37,924 nucleotides of DNA, from the NCBI GenBank assembly GCA_937907305.1, contig CALERQ010000190.1:1-37924 (forward strand), read 5' to 3'. Below are positions 31,971-37,924 of the stretch, in pieces (positions within the stretch are counted from its first letter, which is position 1; each line of letters opens with the position of its first letter). The position numbers and the translations under genes are program-made. The DNA comes from an uncultured Clostridia bacterium (GTDB lineage Bacteria > Bacillota > Clostridia > Oscillospirales > Ruminococcaceae). The notes under the pieces were generated by a model that made no database searches, had not been told where the DNA came from, and worked only from the letters and a program-made list of their open reading frames with translations.

Positions 31971-34385
31971 ATGCCCCAGCACGATAACCAAACCTACCAG
32001 CAGCTAAAATGCGCCATCCTGCAGCGGCGCTTTTCCCACCTCAATCCCATGCAGCGGCAGGCCGTCCTGGCCGTGGAAGGCCCGGTCCTCATTTTGGCCG
32101 GGGCCGGCAGCGGAAAAACCACCGTCCTCATCCACCGCATCGCCAATCTGCTTCAGTTCGGCCTCGCCTCCGTCCGGCAGGATGATATGCCCCCCCTCAG
32201 CGAGGAGGATTGGCATATCCTGGAGCTTGCCGCCGCCGATGGCAGCTACATGGAACGGGCCGGGCAGCTCATCGCCCACGATGTCCCTGCCCCCTGGAAT
32301 ATTCTGGCCATCACCTTCACCAATAAAGCCGCGGGCGAGCTTCGCGCGCGCCTGGCGGGCATGCTGGGCGCCCGTGGCGAGGATGTGCACGCCGCCACCT
32401 TTCATGCGGCCTGCTCCCGCATCCTCCGCGCGGAGATAGAGGCCCTGGGCTACAACAGAAATTTCACCATCTACGATACCGATGATTCGGTCCGGGTCAT
32501 CAAGGACGCCATGGCCGAGCTCCACATCAGCGATAAAAACTTCGCGCCCAAGGCCCTGCTGGGCAATATCAGCCGTGCCAAGGATAAAATGCTCACCCCG
32601 GAGGGGCTGCGCCAGTCGGCGGGGGATAACTTTGCCCTGCAGGTGACCGCCCGGGTTTACGGCCGCTACCAGCAGATGCTCAAAGACGCCAACGCCCTGG
32701 ATTTTGATGACATCATCCTGCTGACGGTAAAGCTGTTCCAGCAGTTCCCGGAGGTGCTGCAAAAGTACCAGCGCCGCTACCGGTACATCATGGTGGATGA
32801 GTACCAGGATACCAACCACGCCCAGTATTTGCTGGTCAGCCTGCTGGCCGCCGCCCACGGCAATCTTTGTGTGGTCGGCGATGACGACCAGAGCATCTAT
32901 AAGTTCCGGGGCGCCACCATCGAAAATATCCTCTCGTTTGAGCAGCAGTTCGGCCAGACCAAGGTCATCCGCCTGGAGCAGAACTACCGCAGCACCGGCA
33001 CCATCCTGGATGCCGCCAATGCCGTCATCAGCCGCAACAGCCAGCGTAAGGGCAAGACCCTGTGGACCCAGAACAGCAGGGGAGAGAAGGTGCTGTACCA
33101 CAAGGCGGCCGATGAGCAGCGGGAGGCCCATTTCATCGCCTCCACCATCCGCAAAAACCACGAAAAAGGCGCCAAATACAGCGACCATGCCATCCTGTAC
33201 CGGATGAACGCCCTTTCCAGCACCCTGGAGCAGATGTTCATCCGGCAGGGGATCCCTTACCGCATCATCGGCGGCCTCAAGTTCTTTGACCGCAAGGAGG
33301 TCAAGGATATCCTGGCCTATCTGGCGGTGCTGAATAACCCCGATGACAGCCTGCGGCTCCGCCGCATCATCAATGAGCCCAAACGGGGCATTGGCGAGGC
33401 CACTGTGAATACCGCCCAGCAGGTGGCGGAGAGCCTGGGACAATCGCTGTACCGCACCCTGCAGACGGCCGAGGAATATGCCCCTCTTTCCGGCAAATCC
33501 CGTGCCCTGATGGAGTTCACTGCCATGATGGACGGTATCGCCGAATCGGTGGATGAGGTCCCCCTCATCGAAACACTGGAGCAGGTGCTGGACCAAAGCG
33601 GCTATGTAAGAGCCCTGGAGGCCAAAAACGATATGGAAAGCCGCGGCCGGCTGGAGAACATCGGCGAGCTCAAGACCACCATCCTGAAGTACATGGAGGA
33701 GACCGAGGAGCCCAGCCTTTCCGGCTTTTTGGAGGAGATCGCCCTTTACACCGATCTCGACAATCTCTCGGAGGACGACGACAAGGTCGTCCTGATGACC
33801 CTCCATTCCGCCAAGGGGCTGGAATTCCCCTATGTTTTCATCACCGGCATGGAGGAGGGCATTTTCCCCGGCCAGCAGGCCATCTACGAGCCGACCGAGC
33901 TGGAGGAGGAACGCCGCCTGGCCTATGTCGGCATCACCAGGGCCAAACGGGAGCTTTACCTCACCGGGGCCGCCCAGCGGATGCTGTTTGGCCGAACCAC
34001 CCGCAACCGTCCCTCCCGCTTTGTGGGGGAGATCCCCGGAGAGTTGATGAAAACCGAGGATGAGACCGAGCGCTTTGGCAGCAGCTACGGCGGCTACGGC
34101 TCCGGTTACGGTTCCGGCTACGCCCGGCAGACCGCCGGCTACCGGCCCAATAAGCTGGGCAGCAGCCCCGCCCCGGCCCCGGCGGCCCCAAAGCCCAAGC
34201 CAGCCGCCCCCGCCGCCGAGCCCTTTACCCCGAAAACCGGCGACCGGGTCTATCACAAGACCTTCGGGGAGGGTTCCATCCTGAAGATAGAGCCGATGGG
34301 CGGCGATCATCTGCTCACCATCCATTTCGATAAAGTCGGCGCCAAGCGGCTGATGGCCACCTTTGCCCGGCTGGAAAAACGATAA
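31971..34385 (+). CDS. pcrA: ATP-dependent DNA helicase PcrA/UvrD
   Basis: A superfamily 1A 3'-to-5' helicase acting in repair, replication restart and transcription-coupled repair. The 804-aa product holds all motifs: Walker A GAGSGKT (44-50), AITFTNKAAGELRARL, Walker B DEYQD (276-280), GDDDQSIYKFRGA, EQNYRST, LMTLHSAKGLEFPYVF and RRLAYVGITRAKRELYL. About 40 extra residues lie between the Walker A helix and AITFTNKAA, ahead of PWNILAITF. After residue 690 comes a Gly/Tyr/Ser-rich and Pro/Ala-rich linker and then a C-terminal Tudor-like domain (GDRVYHKTFGEGSIL), the part that touches RNA polymerase in relatives. AAAAGGAG precedes ATG. Confidence 0.97.
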   Translation: MPQHDNQTYQQLKCAILQRRFSHLNPMQRQAVLAVEGPVLILAGAGSGKTTVLIHRIANLLQFGLASVRQDDMPPLSEEDWHILELAAADGSYMERAGQLIAHDVPAPWNILAITFTNKAAGELRARLAGMLGARGEDVHAATFHAACSRILRAEIEALGYNRNFTIYDTDDSVRVIKDAMAELHISDKNFAPKALLGNISRAKDKMLTPEGLRQSAGDNFALQVTARVYGRYQQMLKDANALDFDDIILLTVKLFQQFPEVLQKYQRRYRYIMVDEYQDTNHAQYLLVSLLAAAHGNLCVVGDDDQSIYKFRGATIENILSFEQQFGQTKVIRLEQNYRSTGTILDAANAVISRNSQRKGKTLWTQNSRGEKVLYHKAADEQREAHFIASTIRKNHEKGAKYSDHAILYRMNALSSTLEQMFIRQGIPYRIIGGLKFFDRKEVKDILAYLAVLNNPDDSLRLRRIINEPKRGIGEATVNTAQQVAESLGQSLYRTLQTAEEYAPLSGKSRALMEFTAMMDGIAESVDEVPLIETLEQVLDQSGYVRALEAKNDMESRGRLENIGELKTTILKYMEETEEPSLSGFLEEIALYTDLDNLSEDDDKVVLMTLHSAKGLEFPYVFITGMEEGIFPGQQAIYEPTELEEERRLAYVGITRAKRELYLTGAAQRMLFGRTTRNRPSRFVGEIPGELMKTEDETERFGSSYGGYGSGYGSGYARQTAGYRPNKLGSSPAPAPAAPKPKPAAPAAEPFTPKTGDRVYHKTFGEGSILKIEPMGGDHLLTIHFDKVGAKRLMATFARLEKR

Positions 34386-34407
34386 TTCCCTGCAAGGAGG
34401 AAATACT

Positions 34408-35187
34408 ATGCCAAAGGTCACCCTTATCACCCATACTCCGGAACCGGAAATGACCATTGCTTCGGCCGCGCGGCTGTGCTACAGCCCGGCCACCATAGCA
34501 CAGGTGCAGGAAAAGCTGACCCCCGAAAAGGCCGGGGAATTTGTGGAGATGCTGGCGGGCCTGGGCCACCAGAGCCCCATAGAGCACGCGGTTTTTACCT
34601 TCGGCATTGAAGGCGTGAGCCGTGCTCTGCTGGCACAGATCACCCGGCACCGTATCGCGTCCTTCAGCGTACAGAGCCAGCGGTATGTGCGGGAAAACGA
34701 CTTTGAGGTGGTGGTGCCGCCGCAGATCGCCGAAGTACCGGAGGCGAGGGAGGAATTTGAGCTGGCCATGCGGGAGAGCATTGCCCACTACCAGAAAATT
34801 GCCGAGCTGCTGAAGGCCCGCCGGGAAAAGGAGCTGCTGGCCGAGGGACTGAGCCCCAAGGCGGCCGCCAGCCGGGCGGAGAAAACCGCTATAGAGGACG
34901 CGCGGTTTGTGCTGCCCAATGCCTGTGATACCAAGATGATAGTGACCATGAACGCCCGCAGCCTGATGAATTTCTTTGAGCTGCGGTGCTGCCAGCGCGC
35001 CCAGTGGGAGATAAGAGAGGTGGCCGACCAGATGCTGCGGCTGTGCCTTTCCGTGGCGCCGCATCTCTTCAAAAACGCGGGGCCGGGCTGTGTGCGGGGC
35101 GGCTGCCCGGAGGGCAGAATGACCTGCGGAAAAGCCGCTGAAATGCGGGAAAAATACGCCAGAATGAGGGAAGAAGCCCATGGATAA
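34408..35187 (+). CDS. thyX: FAD-dependent thymidylate synthase ThyX
   Basis: ThyX makes dTMP from dUMP using methylene-tetrahydrofolate and FADH2. The 259-aa product has the ThyX motif RHRx7S as RHRIASFSVQS (80-90) followed by QRY. GHQSPIEH (53-60) and NFFELRCCQRAQWEIR are further conserved sites. ATG 34408 is preceded by AAGGAGG; the frame extends to 34363 inside the end of pcrA but that part is not conserved. No thyA is present in the window. From here to the right end codons end in G and use ATA, in contrast to pcrA next door. Confidence 0.96.
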   Translation: MPKVTLITHTPEPEMTIASAARLCYSPATIAQVQEKLTPEKAGEFVEMLAGLGHQSPIEHAVFTFGIEGVSRALLAQITRHRIASFSVQSQRYVRENDFEVVVPPQIAEVPEAREEFELAMRESIAHYQKIAELLKARREKELLAEGLSPKAAASRAEKTAIEDARFVLPNACDTKMIVTMNARSLMNFFELRCCQRAQWEIREVADQMLRLCLSVAPHLFKNAGPGCVRGGCPEGRMTCGKAAEMREKYARMREEAHG

Positions 35188-35365
35188 ACGGATGCCGGTT
35201 TTTGTGCTGTGCCTGGCGGCGCTGGTGCTGGCGGCGGCCAGCTTTTTGCGGCTGATGCAGGACCGGGCGGCCGAGAGCATGGGGCTTTTTGCGGCGACCG
35301 GTGTGGTGCTCATCGCGGCGGTGGTGGTGTATCTTATCTACCGTACCCGCAATAAGAGGGAATGA
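35180..35365 (+). CDS. Small two-helix membrane protein between thyX and tmk
   Basis: A 61-aa protein with two predicted transmembrane helices (PVFVLCLAALVLAAASFL and LFAATGVVLIAAVVVYLIY) joined by a short polar loop and ending in Arg/Lys. The ATG overlaps the thyX stop by 8 bases, and GGAAGAAG lies upstream. I do not recognise a family and propose no function. Tight packing between two nucleotide genes suggests cotranscription and not a shared job. Confidence 0.6.
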   Translation: MDKRMPVFVLCLAALVLAAASFLRLMQDRAAESMGLFAATGVVLIAAVVVYLIYRTRNKRE

Positions 35366-35377
35366 GGAGGACAGAAT

Positions 35378-36034
35378 ATGGAACACAAGCTGTATGTGAT
35401 AGAGGGGCTGGATGGCAGCGGCAAGGCCACCCAGGCCGCCCTGCTGACCGACTATCTGACCGGGCAGGGCATCCCCTGCCGGAAGCTTTCCTTCCCGGAC
35501 TACAACGACCCCTCCAGCACGCTGGTAAAGATGTATCTCCATGGGGAGATCGGCACGCTGGAGGAGGTGAACCCCTACGGGGCTTCGCTCTTTTTCACGG
35601 TGGACCGTTACGCCAGCTACTGCCGCCACTGGCGGCCGGACTATGAAGCGGGCAAAATACTGGTGGCGGACCGCTACTCCACCTCCAATATCCCGCACCA
35701 GATGTCCCGGCTGCCGAAGGAGGAATGGGATAGCTTCCTCGATTGGCTGTGCGATGTGGAATATAACAAAGCCGGGCTGCCCCGCCCCACGGCGGTGGTG
35801 TACCTGGATGTGGACCCGGAGGTTTCCCGCCGGCTGCTTTCCGAGCGCTACCACGGCGATGAAAGCAAGCGGGATATCCACGAGGCGGACTTTGCCTATT
35901 TGCAGCACTGCCGCGCCGCCGCCCTGTACGGGGCCGAAAAGCAGGGCTGGCATATCCTGAGCTGCACCGAGCAGGGCGAGATGCTCCCGCGGGAGGTCAT
36001 TGCCGAAAAGATAAGAGAAGCGCTTAAATTATAA
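35378..36034 (+). CDS. tmk: Thymidylate kinase-like deoxynucleotide kinase
   Basis: A 218-aa P-loop kinase that would phosphorylate dTMP to dTDP, the step after ThyX. The P-loop reads GLDGSGKAT (10-18): the position that is Ser or Thr in GK[ST] is Ala17. The substrate motif VADRYSTSNIPHQ is a variant of DRY. The segment YLDVDPEVSRRLLSERYHGDE covers the strand 4 and lid area. GAGGAGG precedes ATG. Adjacency to thyX supports a dTMP substrate. The altered P-loop makes a different deoxynucleoside specificity possible. Confidence 0.85.
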   Translation: MEHKLYVIEGLDGSGKATQAALLTDYLTGQGIPCRKLSFPDYNDPSSTLVKMYLHGEIGTLEEVNPYGASLFFTVDRYASYCRHWRPDYEAGKILVADRYSTSNIPHQMSRLPKEEWDSFLDWLCDVEYNKAGLPRPTAVVYLDVDPEVSRRLLSERYHGDESKRDIHEADFAYLQHCRAAALYGAEKQGWHILSCTEQGEMLPREVIAEKIREALKL

Positions 36035-36049
36035 AATCCAAGGAGTTTT

Positions 36050-36943
36050 ATGCTGAATTTCAAACCGATCACACTGGAAGCCCGGCGGGACCTGCTGCCC
36101 TTTTTGGGCAAAAAGCACCACAGCGCTTGCTACCAGAGCTTTGCCACCATGTACCTGTGGAGCGGCATCTACCAGACCCGCTACTGCCTGACCGGCGAGT
36201 GGCTGTTTACCAAAAGCGGCCGGGAGGACGGCTATGGCTTCCCCTATGGGGATGGCGACCTGAAGGAGGGCATCGCCCTGCTGCGGCAGGATGCCAGGGA
36301 GAACGGCAAAAAGCTGTGGTTCTTTGGCCTGCTGCCGGAGGAGAAGGCCTGGCTGGAAGCGAATTATCCCGGCGAATTTACCTACGAATCCAGCCGGGAT
36401 GACGCCGAGTACATCTACGAGGCGGAAAAGCTGGCTACCTACGCCGGCAAAAAGCTGCACGCCAAGCGCAACTTCTGCAACCGGTTCGAGGCCGCCCACC
36501 CCGATTGGAAGTTTGAGCCCATCACCGCCGAAAACCGGGAGGATGTGCTGACATTCCACCGGCAGTGGCAGGCCGTCAATGAGGGCGAGGATGAGGGACT
36601 GCACAAGGAGGGCTGCGTGGTGCGCTGCGCCCTGCGGGAGCTGGAGGAGCTGGAAATGACCGGCGGTGTGCTGACGGCCGGGGGAAAGATCTACGGCTTT
36701 GCCATTGCCAGTATGATCAATGAAACGATGATGGATGAGAACATCGAAAAGGCGGATGGCGAGGAGCCCGGCGCCTACCCCATGGTGTGCCGGGAAATGG
36801 CCAGGATGATGAAGCAAAAGTATCCCGAATTGGTTTTTATTAACCGGGAGGAGGACACCGGGGATGAGGGGCTGCGCCGCAGCAAGGAATCCTACTGCCC
36901 GGTGATGCTGCTGGAGAAGTATGTGACCCGAGAGGCCAAGTGA
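36050..36943 (+). CDS. DUF2156 (LPG synthase C-terminal-like) acyltransferase-fold protein
   Basis: A 297-aa cytosolic protein of the DUF2156 family, related to the catalytic GNAT-like domain of MprF lysyl-phosphatidylglycerol synthase but without its membrane helices. Recognisable parts are YLWSGIYQTRYCL, KKLHAKRNFCNRFEAAHPDW, and the C-terminal FINREEDTGDEGLRRSKESY. It may transfer an aminoacyl or acyl group; no substrate is known for stand-alone members. AAGGAG lies 6 bases before ATG. It overlaps or abuts the next GNAT gene, and the two acyltransferases may work together. Confidence 0.85.
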   Translation: MLNFKPITLEARRDLLPFLGKKHHSACYQSFATMYLWSGIYQTRYCLTGEWLFTKSGREDGYGFPYGDGDLKEGIALLRQDARENGKKLWFFGLLPEEKAWLEANYPGEFTYESSRDDAEYIYEAEKLATYAGKKLHAKRNFCNRFEAAHPDWKFEPITAENREDVLTFHRQWQAVNEGEDEGLHKEGCVVRCALRELEELEMTGGVLTAGGKIYGFAIASMINETMMDENIEKADGEEPGAYPMVCREMARMMKQKYPELVFINREEDTGDEGLRRSKESYCPVMLLEKYVTREAK

Positions 36944-36960
36944 GCCGGAAAGGAGCCGCC

Positions 36961-37803
36961 ATGCCGCATGTGACCTATGCCCCGGCCGGGGAAAAGGACC
37001 TGCCCCGCCTGCGGGAGATCTTCCTGCGGTGCTTTGGGGAGGAGGCCGCCCCGGAGATGGAGTATGTTTTCTCCCGGTGCGGGGACGCGCTGTGGAAAGC
37101 CGAGCATGACGGGACCCCGGCGGCCATGCTGGTGGCCATGCCGGTGACCGTTGCGCTGCCGGAGGGGGAGTGGAAGGCGAGGTATTTCTACGGGGTGGCC
37201 ACCCACCCCGACTGCCGAAAACAGGGACTGTGCGGCGGGCTGCTGGCAGCCTGCTGCCGGTGGATGTCCGAGCAGGGGGAAGCCGCCGCGCTGCTGCGGC
37301 CCGATAGCGAAAAGAACCGGCAATTCTACCGGAAAAACGGCTTTGCCGATTGCAGTACCGTGGGGGTGGGGCAATTTACCGCCAAGGGCGGAGAGTCCCT
37401 GCCCTGTACCCCGGCTGAGCCGGAGCGGTATGACGCCCTGCGGCGGCAATATGCGCCGTGGGGGCTGCACTGGGGAAAAGAGGGTCTTGCCACCCAGAAG
37501 GGATGGATGAGGTTATACGGCGGCGATCTGTGGCTGCTGGGTCCCCTGGAACAGCCGGTAGGCTGCGCGGCGGTGAGCCGGGAGGGGGAGATGCCTTTGG
37601 TGCGGGAGCTGCTGGGCCCCGAAGCCCTGCGGGCGCAGGCACTGGAGGGACTGTGCAAAGTTCTGGAATGCGGAGAACTGCATTTGGCGCTGCCGGGCGC
37701 AGGGCAGGCGGACGGCCTGCGGACCGAGCCGATGATGATGGTACGCAAAACGGCGGAAATCGGCCTGCCGGGGGAGATATATACCCCGCTGGCGATGGAC
37801 TGA
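36961..37803 (+). CDS. GNAT family N-acetyltransferase
   Basis: A 280-aa protein with an N-terminal GNAT domain: FYGVATHPDCRKQGLCGGLL holds the acetyl-CoA P-loop (R/Q-x-x-G-x-G/A), followed by LLRPDSEKNRQFYRKNGF. About 130 extra C-terminal residues are of unclear fold, so it resembles the larger two-domain GNATs of Firmicutes. ATG 36961 is preceded by AAAGGAG; GTG 36940 overlaps the upstream stop but places that site inside the gene. The substrate is unknown. Confidence 0.88.
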   Translation: MPHVTYAPAGEKDLPRLREIFLRCFGEEAAPEMEYVFSRCGDALWKAEHDGTPAAMLVAMPVTVALPEGEWKARYFYGVATHPDCRKQGLCGGLLAACCRWMSEQGEAAALLRPDSEKNRQFYRKNGFADCSTVGVGQFTAKGGESLPCTPAEPERYDALRRQYAPWGLHWGKEGLATQKGWMRLYGGDLWLLGPLEQPVGCAAVSREGEMPLVRELLGPEALRAQALEGLCKVLECGELHLALPGAGQADGLRTEPMMMVRKTAEIGLPGEIYTPLAMD

Positions 37804-37913
37804 AAGGGAAAAACGGCGAGCCGGCAAAGAAACCGGCGGCGCCATGGAAATAAAACGAAAATCACACTGCCGAGGGGAAACCCCGACGGCGGCGATGCAA
37901 GGAGGAAACCATA
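37804..37913. other. Intergenic gap with two small GC-rich dyads
   Basis: GCCGG/CCGGC around CAAAGAAA and GGGG/CCCC around AAA occur in this 110-base gap. Neither is followed by a T-run, so I do not call a terminator. An AAGGAGG site at 37899-37905 serves the gene that begins at the right edge. Confidence 0.4.
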
Positions 37914-37924
37914 ATGACGGCATA
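37914..37924 (+). CDS. Start of a gene cut by the window edge
   Basis: ATG 37914 follows AAGGAGG by eight bases and opens MTA before the window ends. Nothing about the product can be said. Confidence 0.5.

Noticed and set aside
34075..34220. Repeat-like GGC/TAC and GCC/CCC stretch
   Set aside because: It encodes the low-complexity Gly/Tyr and Pro/Ala linker before the PcrA C-terminal domain.
1..37924. CRISPR arrays, tRNA or rRNA genes, IS elements, phage or integrase genes
   Set aside because: I looked for direct repeats with regular spacing, cloverleaf ends and transposase or recombinase motifs and found none.

Overview
The window is a 38 kb piece of a bacterial chromosome, about 292 codons of one gene at the left edge and a few bases of another at the right. 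Gene content and order (topA-trmFO-plsX-rnc-smc-ftsY, yhbY-nadD-yqeK-rsfS-leuS, efp, an rnfCDGEAB operon, thyX rather than thyA), dense ATGA overlaps and strong Shine-Dalgarno sites point to an anaerobic, moderately high-GC member of the Clostridia, probably a gut Oscillospiraceae-type organism. The taxonomic call is inference from gene content; I could not run a search. I saw no tRNA, rRNA, CRISPR array, insertion sequence or phage gene.

1-11.7 kb is housekeeping: DNA topology (topA), tRNA m5U54 formation (trmFO), phospholipid acyl supply (plsX), RNA processing (rnc), chromosome organisation (smc), membrane targeting (ftsY), nucleotide clean-up (rdgB), ribosome assembly (yhbY, rsfS) and NAD synthesis (nadD, with yqeK). 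One minus-strand ferredoxin-like gene lies between rnc and smc. 11.8-18.3 kb holds leuS, rpsU (S21), a YqeG-type HAD phosphatase, an endonuclease IV homologue, an M24 peptidase, efp and an acidic zinc-ribbon protein. 18.4-24.4 kb is one operon: a Gx-transporter-type membrane protein followed by rnfC-D-G-E-A-B, the ferredoxin:NAD oxidoreductase ion pump.

24.4-31.7 kb is an accessory block of visibly lower GC: an MFS/GPH transporter, a soluble FAD-dependent oxidoreductase, a LysR regulator, an SLC13-like permease and a cell-wall-anchored surface protein. It carries several perfect palindromes and structured intergenic segments. Both transporters deviate at the residues that define cation or substrate sites in characterised relatives, so I regard this block as the most likely place for an undescribed system: a regulated uptake/reduction/export module whose substrate I cannot name.

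31.9-37.9 kb returns to core functions: a PcrA helicase, thyX and a thymidylate kinase (consecutive steps of dTTP synthesis) with a 61-aa two-helix membrane protein between them, then a DUF2156 protein and a GNAT acetyltransferase.

The most notable observations are an RnfG with a duplicated FMN domain whose second copy has a damaged flavinylation motif, an RnfE with a ferredoxin-like cysteine tail, the divergent transporters, a mosaic surface-protein gene with host-like ends and an AT-rich core, an 82-nt structured intergenic element, and a thymidylate kinase with Ala in place of Ser/Thr in its P-loop.
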